DNA from: an uncultured Acidimicrobiales bacterium
GTDB lineage: Bacteria; Actinomycetota; Acidimicrobiia; Acidimicrobiales; SHLQ01
Assembly (NCBI GenBank): GCA_938038815.1
Contig: CALHTF010000059.1
Location: 40,383 to 104,382, forward strand
Direction: 5' to 3'
DNA length: 64,000 bases
Made by a program: the position numbers and the translations under genes. Positions 49,993 to 58,236 of the stretch are shown in pieces (the first letter of the stretch is position 1; every line of letters starts with the position of its first letter). The notes under the pieces were generated by a model. The model was not told the origin of the DNA. It saw only the letters and a list, made by a program, of their open reading frames with translations, and did no database searches.

Positions 49993-51102
49993 ATGGGCGG
50001 GGTTCGAGAGCTCAACATCGATGACGGACCTGCCCTAGCGCAGTTGCACCTCGAGGTGTTCGGTCGCGGCGGCGCCACCGAGGACCAGGTCCGCCAGGCG
50101 TATTCACCGCCGTTGCTTTCTATGATCCTCGATCACCAGTACGCCGACCACGCGGCGCCCTCGATGGTTTTTGAAGATCAGGGTGACGTCGTTGGTTTCG
50201 TTCTGAATATCTGCCGGCCGGTCATGCTCGATGGCGAGCGGATCTGGGTCGCGACAACGTCGCATCTAGCGGTTCGGGATGGCTCCCGCTCGTCGTTAGC
50301 CGGCATTCACCTTCTGCGGGCTATCACCGACGGGCCCCAGGACGCCACCTATATCGACCGATCGAATAGTTCGGGACGCAAGGCCGCCGAAGCAGCGGGC
50401 TTCGTTCCGTTCCCTGCCTATTCCCTGCGCTGGACCCGACGCATGCAGCCGGCGGCGGAACTCTCGAAGCGGTTAGCTCGCAAAGCCGGGGCGCCGTCGC
50501 TGCGCCGCATCGAGCCCCTCGTCGACACGGTCATGCCGGCTTTGGTACGAAACCGGTTGTCTCCGGAACTCCCCGAGCGGCCGGCGGGCCTCACCAGCCG
50601 CGAGCTCACCATCGAGAATGTCGTGGAGGTCGGAAGTTCGCTGCTTTGGTCGGCCGATCTTCATCCCGTATTCGATGACGGGGTGCATCTCAAACACGAA
50701 TGGGATCTACTCGAGCGAACCTATCCAAACTGCGACCTTCTTCGTCGGGGGCTGTTCTCGAAGCGCGGCGACCTCGTTGCGTGGTACATCGTGTTGCTGC
50801 GCACCGATGACCGGGCTGAAGTTGTGCAGTTTGTTGCCAACAAGGCCGTGCAACGGATGGCGTTCATCCATCTCTTGCACGACATCGCCGACACCGAACA
50901 CATCTCCGCCGCTGGGCGACTACCACCCAATCTGTTCTACGACGTCGAAGGACTGGGTTGTGTCGTCACCACGAACTCGGCGACCGTAGCCGTGCACGCC
51001 AAGAACCCTCGGGTGCTCGAAACGTTCAGGCAAGGTCGATCATGGCTGACCAGCATGGAGGGCGAAACACTGATCAACCCGGTATGGGCGGTGCCGAAAT
51101 GA
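49993..51102 (+). CDS. GNAT-like two-domain acyltransferase
   Basis: 369 residues. The first about 140 residues are a GNAT fold (VRELNIDDGPALAQLHLEVFG, SMVFEDQGDVVGFVLN, VATTSHLAVRDGSRSSLAGIHLLRAI, RSNSSGRKAAEAAGFVPF). The cofactor-binding loop is degenerate (DGSRSSLAG in place of Q/RxxGxG/A), so a carrier-protein thioester rather than CoA may be the donor. That is inference. The C-terminal about 200 residues are a second domain of similar size (VVEVGSSLLWSADLHPVFDD, FSKRGDLVAWYIVLLRTDDR) that may be a second GNAT copy. Third gene of the cassette, coupled to both neighbours. Confidence 0.7.
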   Translation: MGGVRELNIDDGPALAQLHLEVFGRGGATEDQVRQAYSPPLLSMILDHQYADHAAPSMVFEDQGDVVGFVLNICRPVMLDGERIWVATTSHLAVRDGSRSSLAGIHLLRAITDGPQDATYIDRSNSSGRKAAEAAGFVPFPAYSLRWTRRMQPAAELSKRLARKAGAPSLRRIEPLVDTVMPALVRNRLSPELPERPAGLTSRELTIENVVEVGSSLLWSADLHPVFDDGVHLKHEWDLLERTYPNCDLLRRGLFSKRGDLVAWYIVLLRTDDRAEVVQFVANKAVQRMAFIHLLHDIADTEHISAAGRLPPNLFYDVEGLGCVVTTNSATVAVHAKNPRVLETFRQGRSWLTSMEGETLINPVWAVPK

Positions 51103-52031
51103 CGGGCCTGCGGATCGTCCTGGCGGCCGACGAGGCGATCGGCCCTCGGGTCGCAAATCTCGTTCTTCGATCGAGCCATGAGCTCGTCGCGGTGGCAGCC
51201 CCATCGAACGGCGAAGAAAGTTCCTTGGCGGCCCTGGCCAGCTCGCACGAGATCGGGTGTCTCGATGCTCGCAAACTCAACGGCCGCGAGCTGATCTCCA
51301 ACATCGCGGCGATCGAACCCGACGTGTTCCTCAACATCCATTCCCTCACGAAGGTTTCGCCGGATGTTCTCAATCTCTTCCCGACCGGTGCGTGGAATCT
51401 GCACCCCGGCGCACTCCCCGAAGCCGCCGGAGCCAATGTCCCCAGCTGGGCCATCACTCTGCGCTGGGCCTCCCATGGCGTGACGTTGCACAAAATGACG
51501 GCCGACTTCGACGCCGGCGACATCAGCTACGAGGACCGGTTCCCGATCGGTCCGGCCGCAACCGGCTTGACGCTTTCTGCGGAGTGCAGCCTTCGGGGAT
51601 TGCGGCTGATTCAGTCGCTCATCACCCAACTCGAAAACGACCCGTCTGCGGTCCCTTCGTTGGCTCAAGACCTCTTACGGCGTCGGTACTTCGGTCGCCA
51701 ACAGCCGTCCGCCGGAATCGTGGATTGGAACCGAACGGCGGCCGATATCGAGGCTTACGTGCGGGCGTGTGACTTCCGGCCGTTCCCGAGCCCTTGGCGG
51801 CCACCTCATGCGCTCGTAGGCGACCACTGGCACGAGTTGCATTCGGTCGAGGTAGGCCACATGACCAACGAGCCGCCGGGCACCGTCCGGGTGGGCCCGG
51901 TCGATGCGGTGGCCGCCGCCGATCGTTGGATCTCGCTCACCGAAACGACCGAAGCGAAACCTGCGAGACAGCACCTCGAGTTACCGGATACAACACGCGG
52001 CGATCTGGTGGAAGCAAAGGCGGATCGATGA
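51099..52031 (+). CDS. Formyltransferase-family protein (Fmt-like catalytic domain)
   Basis: 310 residues from the ATG at 51099 (ATGA overlap). N10-formyl-THF-dependent formyltransferase core: GAWNLHPGALPEAAGANVPSW holds catalytic Asn100 and His102, and MTADFDAGDISYEDRF holds Asp138, the same 36-residue His-Asp spacing as methionyl-tRNA formyltransferase. The C-terminal domain (YFGRQQPSAGIVDWNRTAADIEAYVRACDFRPFPSPW) is also Fmt-like. It sits in a biosynthetic cassette rather than beside def, so it probably formylates a small-molecule amine: the carrier-bound amino acid or a nucleotide amino sugar, as ArnA, WbtJ or VioF do. Overlaps the monooxygenase gene by four bases. Confidence 0.82.
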   Translation: MTGLRIVLAADEAIGPRVANLVLRSSHELVAVAAPSNGEESSLAALASSHEIGCLDARKLNGRELISNIAAIEPDVFLNIHSLTKVSPDVLNLFPTGAWNLHPGALPEAAGANVPSWAITLRWASHGVTLHKMTADFDAGDISYEDRFPIGPAATGLTLSAECSLRGLRLIQSLITQLENDPSAVPSLAQDLLRRRYFGRQQPSAGIVDWNRTAADIEAYVRACDFRPFPSPWRPPHALVGDHWHELHSVEVGHMTNEPPGTVRVGPVDAVAAADRWISLTETTEAKPARQHLELPDTTRGDLVEAKADR

Positions 52032-53038
52032 CCAACCCAAAGAACGAACGGTTCGAGACCTTCTCGACCTGCCCGCAGTCCTCGGCGGTAGATCAAAAGG
52101 TGTACCTCGACCGGGTGCGCCAATCGGCTCGATGGTGCGATAGCTACGGCTACGACGGGGTACTGGTCTACTACGACCACTCGCTCGTCGACCCGTGGCT
52201 GGTCTCGGCGGAGATCCTCCGAGCCACCACTACCCTTGCCCCACTCGTAGCCGTCCAACCGGCGGCGATGCCGCCGTACAGTGTCGCCAAGATGTTGGCC
52301 ACGATGAGCCACCTCTACGAACGACGCTTGTACCTCAACATGATCGCCGGTGGATTCAAAGGTGATCTCCAGGCCATTGGCGACGAGACCCCCCACGACC
52401 AACGCTACGAACGACTACAGGAGTTCACCCAAATCGTTCTTGGTCTCACCTCGGGCGAAACGGTCAGCTGCGATGGCGAGTGGTACACGACCAACGCGCT
52501 CAAACTTGCACCCGAAATTCCCGACGAGCTGCGTCCCGGGCTGTTGATGTCGGGATCCTCACCAGCTGGTCTGGCAACCGCAACTGCTTTGGGGGCAACG
52601 GCAATTCAATATCCCGAACCGGCAGGCCAAGAGACCACCGATGTGCTCGCCGGAACAGCCACGGGAATCCGCCTGGGTATCATCGCCCGGGAAAACTCGG
52701 CCGAAGCTTGGCGGGTGGCCCATGACCGCTTTCCACCCAATCGTCGAGGCCAGATTCTCCACGAAATGGCCATGACCAAGTCCGACTCGCACTGGCACTC
52801 GACGTTGTCGCAACTGGCCGACGAATCAGCCAGCGAAGGCAATTGCTACTGGCTGGGTCCTTTCCAGAACTACGACACGTTCTGTCCGTACCTCGTCGGG
52901 AGCTACGACGAGGTGGTCCCGCACCTTCGCACCTACTGGGAGGCCGGTCACCGGACACTGATTCTCGATTCGCCCCGCGATGAAGAAGATTTGGCTTCCA
53001 CCGCTGAGGTTCTCGCTCGGGTGCAGGTCGCAAGGTGA
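52028..53038 (+). CDS. Luciferase-like (LLM) flavin-dependent monooxygenase
   Basis: 336 residues from the ATG at 52028 (ATGA overlap). The SsuD-type bacterial luciferase-like TIM barrel is clear: GYDGVLVYYDHSLVDPWLVSAEIL, LAPLVAVQPAAMPPYSVAKMLATMSHL, RLYLNMIAGGFKGDLQAIGDETPHDQRYERLQEF and GNCYWLGPFQNYD. The family uses FMNH2 from a separate reductase to oxygenate C, N or S atoms. LLM enzymes of this type also occur inside non-ribosomal peptide clusters. As the fifth coupled gene of the cassette it likely oxidises the carrier-bound or formylated intermediate. No flavin reductase is nearby. Confidence 0.85.
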   Translation: MTNPKNERFETFSTCPQSSAVDQKVYLDRVRQSARWCDSYGYDGVLVYYDHSLVDPWLVSAEILRATTTLAPLVAVQPAAMPPYSVAKMLATMSHLYERRLYLNMIAGGFKGDLQAIGDETPHDQRYERLQEFTQIVLGLTSGETVSCDGEWYTTNALKLAPEIPDELRPGLLMSGSSPAGLATATALGATAIQYPEPAGQETTDVLAGTATGIRLGIIARENSAEAWRVAHDRFPPNRRGQILHEMAMTKSDSHWHSTLSQLADESASEGNCYWLGPFQNYDTFCPYLVGSYDEVVPHLRTYWEAGHRTLILDSPRDEEDLASTAEVLARVQVAR

Positions 53039-53132
53039 ACCGACGTGTTCCATACGTTGTCAACGATGTTTAACAAATGCTCTTGACGACCCATACGGGT
53101 CGGCGGGAATCAACCAATAAAGGCGGAAAAAT

Positions 53133-54548
53133 ATGCAAGGCGTTACCTCGTATGAGGAAATTCGGATGTCGCCCCAGGAACGGGCGGACATAGACCGCCG
53201 AACGAACGGGATGCGACACCGTCGAGAAATCGACGAGCGAGTCGTGTACGAGCCACTGACGGAATTGTTGAACCGGATCGAAAATCGCACGGCGCGAATC
53301 GTCGTGATCGGCCAGGGATATGTCGGACTGCCCGTTGCGATGGAAGCCACCGAGCAAGGCTTCGACGTCGTGGGGTACGAGGTCGACGCGAAGCGAGCGG
53401 AATCGCTGGCGGCGGGCGTCTCCTATGTCGAGGACATCGATGGCGAGCGACTTCGTACCGCGTTAGCGGGCGGCTACCGGGTGTCGACCGAACTGGGCGA
53501 TCTGGCCGGATTCGATGTGGCCATAATCACCGTACCGACCCCGCTCACCGACGGTGTCCCCGACCTCTCCTATGTCGGATCGGCCGGCGAAGCGTTGGCC
53601 CGAGTGCTGCGTTCAGGCGCGCTGGTGGTGCTGGAGAGCACCACCTACCCAGGTACGACGAACGAGTACTTGGCGGGAATTCTCGAAAAGTCCGGGCTAC
53701 GAGCGGGCGCCGACTTCTTCCTCGGCTACTCACCCGAACGTATCGACCCGGGCAACCCCACGTGGAACCTGGTCAACACGCCAAAGGTGGTCGCTGGCTG
53801 CAACGAGAACAGCGCCCGGGTGGCAGATGCCTTCTACTCGACGATTGTCCAACAGACCGTTCTTGTCGACTCGTGTGAAACTGCGGAGTTGGTAAAGATT
53901 CTCGAGAACACCTATCGCCACGTGAACATCGCCCTGGTAAACGAACTCGCGATGTTCGCCGGACAGCTGGGCGTGGATATCTGGGCGGCCATCGATGCGG
54001 CCGATACCAAGCCGTTCGGGTTCACCGCATTCCGTCCGGGCCCGGGGGTCGGTGGACACTGTCTGCCGATCGACCCGTCGTATCTCTCGTGGCGAGTCCG
54101 CCAAGATCTTGGCCAGACCTTCCGCTTCGTCGAGTTGGCCAACGATGTCAACCAGCACATGCCCGACTATGTCGTGCGGCGGATCTCATCGATGCTCAAC
54201 GAGCGGGAACGCTCCGTGCGCGGATCGAAGATCCTGCTGCTCGGGATGACCTACAAGGCCGGCACCTCCGATTGGCGCGAGTCGCCATCATTGGTCGTGG
54301 CGAAACGGCTCAAGGCACTCGGCGCGCAGCTGACCTTCTGCGATCCGCACTTGCCCGACGGCCAGCGAGAAGCACTCGATGCGCCATTCGTTGACTTTGG
54401 GCCCGAAGCGCTCGAGGCGGCGGACCTGGTGGTGGTTCTGGTCGATCACCCAGAGTTCGACCCAGAGGTGATCAGTGCGTGTGCCCCGGTGGTATTCGAT
54501 ACCAAATCTCTGGTGCGCGGTCACGACTTCGCAGGCGAAGTGCTCTAG
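53133..54548 (+). CDS. UDP-N-acetyl-hexosamine 6-dehydrogenase (nucleotide-sugar dehydrogenase)
   Basis: 471 residues. The NAD-binding motif VVIGQGYVGLPVAMEATEQG starts near residue 57. The catalytic-thiolate region GVGGHCLPIDPSYLSW has Cys310, and TYKAGTSDWRESPSLV and LENTYRHVNIALVNELAMF are conserved. Wording (GHCLPIDP rather than GGxCFPKD) is that of the WecC/WbpA group, which makes UDP-ManNAcA or UDP-GlcNAcA, so the polysaccharide probably contains an acidic amino sugar. The first about 45 residues (YEEIRMSPQERADIDRRT) are an extension not usual in the family. Start ATG 53133 with AAAGGCGG six bases upstream. Confidence 0.9.
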   Translation: MQGVTSYEEIRMSPQERADIDRRTNGMRHRREIDERVVYEPLTELLNRIENRTARIVVIGQGYVGLPVAMEATEQGFDVVGYEVDAKRAESLAAGVSYVEDIDGERLRTALAGGYRVSTELGDLAGFDVAIITVPTPLTDGVPDLSYVGSAGEALARVLRSGALVVLESTTYPGTTNEYLAGILEKSGLRAGADFFLGYSPERIDPGNPTWNLVNTPKVVAGCNENSARVADAFYSTIVQQTVLVDSCETAELVKILENTYRHVNIALVNELAMFAGQLGVDIWAAIDAADTKPFGFTAFRPGPGVGGHCLPIDPSYLSWRVRQDLGQTFRFVELANDVNQHMPDYVVRRISSMLNERERSVRGSKILLLGMTYKAGTSDWRESPSLVVAKRLKALGAQLTFCDPHLPDGQREALDAPFVDFGPEALEAADLVVVLVDHPEFDPEVISACAPVVFDTKSLVRGHDFAGEVL

Positions 54549-54571
54549 AAGGAAGCGGATCGGGTTTCCTT

Positions 54572-55261
54572 ATGTTGACCTCGACGGCGGACGTGGCGAA
54601 CCACTACTCCACCGCAGTGCTGATCGCCGGCGCCGGTGGGTATGGGCGCGAGGTCGCCGACCTGTTGGCCGAAGCGGGTCGGCCGGTGTTTGGCGCGCTC
54701 GACGACGGATCACCGGATCTCGACCACCTAACCGAGTGCGGGCTCGCGCTGCTCGGCACGATCGATGATGCGCGAGATTTGGCAACCGAGGCTCAGCGGG
54801 AGCACGGCGTGCACGAGGTGTCCTACATCGTTGGCGTCGGCTACTCCAAGCCTCGAGCCAGCATCGCCCGCCGCCTCGACACACTCGGCTTGTGTCCTGC
54901 GGCTCCGGTCGTTCATCCCACCGCTTCGGTTGCTCGCACGACCGAGATCGGTGCTGGTTCGGTCGTGATGGCGAACGCCACGATGTCGCGACGGGTCGTT
55001 GCCGGGCGTCACCTACTGGTGAACTACAACGCCTCGGTCGGCCACGACGTTCGACTCGGGTCGTCGGTGACCATTGGGCCAAACGCGGCCATCGGCGGCG
55101 AGACCGCTCTCGGCGACACGGTGCTGATCGGATCCGGCGCAGTCGTGTTACAAGGCATAACGATCGGCGACTCAGCCATCGTTGGATCAGGCGCGGTGGT
55201 GACGAGCGACGTGGCTCCCGGTGTCACCGTGGTGGGTGTTCCCGCGCAACCTCTCCGCTGA
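54572..55261 (+). CDS. PglD/NeuD-like sugar O/N-acetyltransferase (left-handed beta-helix)
   Basis: 229 residues from the ATG at 54572. The N-terminal Rossmann-like domain reads AVLIAGAGGYGREVADLLAEAG, as in PglD. From about residue 115 the hexapeptide repeats of a left-handed beta-helix follow (IGAGSVVMANATMS, NYNASVGHDVRLG, IGSGAVVLQGITIG, IVGSGAVVTSDVAPG) with His in VGHDV at the expected catalytic position. PglD acetylates UDP-4-amino bacillosamine precursor. With the PglF-like, DegT and PglC-like genes it completes that pathway, though specificity is inferred. It follows the dehydrogenase by 23 bp and overlaps the convergent sugar-transferase gene by 38 bp. Confidence 0.87.
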   Translation: MLTSTADVANHYSTAVLIAGAGGYGREVADLLAEAGRPVFGALDDGSPDLDHLTECGLALLGTIDDARDLATEAQREHGVHEVSYIVGVGYSKPRASIARRLDTLGLCPAAPVVHPTASVARTTEIGAGSVVMANATMSRRVVAGRHLLVNYNASVGHDVRLGSSVTIGPNAAIGGETALGDTVLIGSGAVVLQGITIGDSAIVGSGAVVTSDVAPGVTVVGVPAQPLR

Positions 55262-55829
55262 ACCGCTGCATCGGTGCACCAGCGTTGGTGATGCCGCTTC
55301 GCCCGACCACTTGGCGAACCGTGGCGGCCAGGATACGAAGATCGAGGACCAGGGTTGGGTCGTCGACGTACTGGGCATCGACCTCAAGGCGGTCGGACCA
55401 GCCGAGTTCGTTTCGGCCCGAGACCTGAGCAAGGCCACTGATGCCAGGGCGAACGTCGTGCCGTCGGGCCTGGCGAGGCGAATAGAGTTCGAGGTATTCG
55501 GGAAGCAAGGGCCGGGGGCCGACCAAGCTCATCTCGCCGCGCAACACGTTGATCAGTTGCGGGAGCTCATCGATGCTCGTCGACCGAAGAAACGAACCGA
55601 TTCGAGTCGTCCGGGCGGCATCATCTCCCAGACCGTCACGCATGGTTCGCAATTTCAGAATCTCGAACGGCACGCCATGTCGTCCTATGCGGACTTGTCG
55701 AAAGATCACCGGCGAACCGACATCTAGCCACACGAGTACAACGGCGATCGCGAGCACCGGAGAAGCGAGCACTAGGACAACCGAGGCGACACAAATGTCG
55801 ATCCACCGCTTCGCCGCCCGCCTAATCAT
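55224..55829 (-). CDS. PglC-type undecaprenyl-phosphate sugar-phosphate transferase
   Basis: 201 residues from the ATG at 55829. TACTGT six bases upstream suggests a leaderless message. One re-entrant membrane helix (WIDICVASVVLVLASPVLAIAVVLVW) is followed by the polyprenyl phosphotransferase domain: SPVIFRQVRIGRHGVPFEILKLRTM, STSIDELPQLINVLRGEMSLVGPRPLLPEY, PGISGLAQVSGRN. The catalytic Asp-Glu is in SIDELPQ. Short monotopic (PglC-like) form without the extra N-terminal helices of WbaP. It transfers the first sugar phosphate to undecaprenyl phosphate and so starts the repeat unit. Tail-to-tail overlap with the PglD-like gene. Confidence 0.9.
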   Translation of the reverse strand: MIRRAAKRWIDICVASVVLVLASPVLAIAVVLVWLDVGSPVIFRQVRIGRHGVPFEILKLRTMRDGLGDDAARTTRIGSFLRSTSIDELPQLINVLRGEMSLVGPRPLLPEYLELYSPRQARRHDVRPGISGLAQVSGRNELGWSDRLEVDAQYVDDPTLVLDLRILAATVRQVVGRSGITNAGAPMQRFSGEVAREHPPR

Positions 55830-55915
55830 GATCCAACAGTAGTGGGTAGAACACCCGCACCGATAGCCCAAATTTCGCGTTTCGAACTCGGGCGCATTGG
55901 ACCGGCGTACCGACC

Positions 55916-57163
55916 TCAAGCTTCGTCGAAGGTTGTCGCCCAGCGACCGAAATGCAACAGTGCGGCGGTTGCGAGCAACAAGGTACCCATCGTCCCAACA
56001 ACGACCCGCGGGCCAAAGGTGTCGGCCAGCGGACCCTGCACCAGGGCGCCCAACGGCATGGCCAGCGTAAGCACCACCAGATAGAGCGACATCACACGGC
56101 CTCGCATCCGCTCTTCGACCATGAGCTGCACCGAACTGTTAGTGGTGGTGGCCATCGTGATGTGGGATGCGCCGGCGATGAACACGCCCAGGACGCCGAT
56201 CCAGTAGGTGGACGACGACACCAACACCAATTCACCAATGCCGTACATGACGATGGCGGTTACGAGAAGCCTCGACGATCGCAGCGTCGGACCCACCGAG
56301 GCGAGCCAGGGGACGACCGCGACCGCTCCAATCCCAAAGGCTGACACGAGCAGTCCAAACTGAAACTCGTTGACCATGAACACCCGCTCGGCGAACAGCA
56401 CAAGGTGTACCTGAGCCAACGTTCCGCCAAAGAGGCCCACCGCAGCCGCGGCGATGAACGCTGTGATGATCCCCCGCCTCGACTTCGCGTAGCGCCAGCC
56501 CTCGACAAACTGCGTCAACGGCGACTCCGAGCGGTTGCCCGCCGGGGTCTTCGCCGGAAGGGTCCACAGCACCAGGACGACGACGAGGAACGAACACGCG
56601 TTACCGAAGAACGCCCACCCTGGCCCAAGGGTCGCCAGCACCACGCCGCCGATACTCGGCCCGAGGGCTCGGGCGGCATTGAACTGGGTCGAGTTGAGGG
56701 TGATGGCGTTCTTCAACAGGTCGCGGGGCACCAGGTCGGCCACAAAGGCTTGCCAAGCCGGCATGTTGAACCCGTTGACCGTGCCGTACACAACGGTGAG
56801 GCCGAGGTACGCCCACGGATCGCGGACCCCCGTCCACCACATCAATGCGAACCCGACCGCCAGCAACGACAAGATGCTCTGGGTGAACAGCAAGATCTTG
56901 CGGCGAGAGATTCGATCGGCGAATGGCCCCGCCAGCGGCCCGACAGTCGCCATCGGAAGCATCATGGCGAACACGCCAGCACCGACCCAGGCGCCCGAGT
57001 CGGTGAGCTGAAACATCACAAACGGACTCGCGATGCCCTGCAACCACGAGCCGCTGCTCGACACAAGTGCGGCAAACCAGAACCGGCGGAACTCCGGGAC
57101 TCGGAGGGCGGCCGTCGCCTTGAGGCGTTGAGGCTTGGCGGCCGGCGGGTTCGGGGCGGTCAT
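55916..57163 (-). CDS. MFS transporter (EntS/MFS_3-like)
   Basis: 415 residues with 12 predicted helices. The loop 2-3 motif reads GPFADRISRRKILL, and RVPEFRRFWFAALVSSSGSWLQGIASPFVMFQLTDSG at the start is typical of the EntS-like MFS_3 family that exports siderophores, drugs or other small molecules. No substrate clue is visible. It lies 86 bp upstream of the sugar-transferase gene on the same strand and may or may not be part of the polysaccharide locus. It is divergent from the APH-like kinase gene. Confidence 0.85.
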   Translation of the reverse strand: MTAPNPPAAKPQRLKATAALRVPEFRRFWFAALVSSSGSWLQGIASPFVMFQLTDSGAWVGAGVFAMMLPMATVGPLAGPFADRISRRKILLFTQSILSLLAVGFALMWWTGVRDPWAYLGLTVVYGTVNGFNMPAWQAFVADLVPRDLLKNAITLNSTQFNAARALGPSIGGVVLATLGPGWAFFGNACSFLVVVLVLWTLPAKTPAGNRSESPLTQFVEGWRYAKSRRGIITAFIAAAAVGLFGGTLAQVHLVLFAERVFMVNEFQFGLLVSAFGIGAVAVVPWLASVGPTLRSSRLLVTAIVMYGIGELVLVSSSTYWIGVLGVFIAGASHITMATTTNSSVQLMVEERMRGRVMSLYLVVLTLAMPLGALVQGPLADTFGPRVVVGTMGTLLLATAALLHFGRWATTFDEA

Positions 57164-57241
57164 GTTCTCTCAGTGTTGCAGCTGGAGCAACGTTTCCGAT
57201 ATTCCCATCCGTCACATCGCCGGGTCCGCCAAGATGTTCCG

Positions 57242-58186
57242 GTGACACCGTACGAACAAGCGACCGATTGGACACCCCGCCAGGCGGAGAACCTATTGAT
57301 TTCGTTGGACTACGCGCCAACCAACGTTGTGCTGTTGGGCAGCGGACAATGGTCGGACTGTTTTGGCTTCGCTGACCACGAGCGATCCCTGGTTGTTCGC
57401 ATCGGACGCCACATCGAGGACTTCAAGAAGGACGAGTTCGCCGGCCGCTTCGCCCAGCCCGGACTTCCGGTTCCGGCCGTCCATAAGGTCGGGCGGCACG
57501 ACGATCACTGCTTCGCCATCTCCGACCGGGTGTTCGGCACGCCTCTTGAACACTCGCCGGACTGGGGTTCGCTGGTTGCACCGCTAGTCGACCTGCTCGA
57601 GGCCCTACGCACCGCCGATATCACCGGCTGTGTCGGCTGGGGCCCGTGGGTCGACGGCCAGGCGCCTTGCCCCACATGGGCCGACTACCTCCTCAAGGTC
57701 GCCGACGATCCTCCCGGCACCCGAGTGCACGGATGGAAAGACAAGCTGGAGAACTACCCAAGGGCGGCCAGCCGGTTCGCCGACGGCTACCGACTCCTTG
57801 GCGAGATCATCGTCGAAAATGTGCCGCGGTCGCTCGTTCACAACGACCTCTACCACCGCAACGTGTTCACTACCCACGGCCACATCACCGGGGTTTTTGA
57901 CTGGGGCATTTCCTTGTTCGGCGACCACCTCTATGACCTCGGACTGCTGTGTTTCTGGAGCCCATGGTTCGACGACGACATCGATGAACAGCCCGTCATC
58001 GCCGAACTGCGAGCCCGGTGGGATGCCCTCGGGTCCGACCCGGTGCCGAACTTTGGCGATCGCCTCCGGGTGTGTTTGCTGCACATTGGCCTGCAACACC
58101 TCGCCTACAATGCCTTCTTGGAACGGAGCGCCGACGTTGACCCCGTCGCCGATCGGATGATGAAGGTCGTCGAGATCGACTGGTAG
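57242..58186 (+). CDS. Aminoglycoside phosphotransferase (APH)-fold kinase
   Basis: 314 residues from the GTG at 57242 (TPYEQATDWTPRQAENLL). An in-frame upstream extension exists but runs antisense through the MFS gene and is rejected. APH kinase motifs: SLVVRIGRHIEDFKKDEFA (ATP-site region), SLVHNDLYHRNVFTTHG (Brenner catalytic loop HxDxxxxN) and GVFDWGISLFGDHLYDLGLL (metal-binding Asp). APH-fold enzymes phosphorylate aminoglycosides, macrolides, sugars or choline-like compounds. The substrate here is unknown. It is followed after 50 bp by an MFS transporter, suggesting a modify-and-transport pair. Confidence 0.82.
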   Translation: MTPYEQATDWTPRQAENLLISLDYAPTNVVLLGSGQWSDCFGFADHERSLVVRIGRHIEDFKKDEFAGRFAQPGLPVPAVHKVGRHDDHCFAISDRVFGTPLEHSPDWGSLVAPLVDLLEALRTADITGCVGWGPWVDGQAPCPTWADYLLKVADDPPGTRVHGWKDKLENYPRAASRFADGYRLLGEIIVENVPRSLVHNDLYHRNVFTTHGHITGVFDWGISLFGDHLYDLGLLCFWSPWFDDDIDEQPVIAELRARWDALGSDPVPNFGDRLRVCLLHIGLQHLAYNAFLERSADVDPVADRMMKVVEIDW

Positions 58187-58236
58187 ATCACCAGCCTTTG
58201 GGTTGGGCGTAACGACACAAGTACCGTCGAAGCACT

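Noticed and set aside
50958..51098. Upstream in-frame extension of the formyltransferase (47 residues)
   Set aside because: It overlaps the GNAT gene in another frame, while the ATG at 51099 gives the usual ATGA coupling and a family-like N-terminus.
56405..57241. Long in-frame N-terminal extension of the APH-like kinase
   Set aside because: It runs antisense through the MFS gene and is Arg/His/Gln-rich low-quality sequence. The kinase domain begins just after the GTG at 57242.
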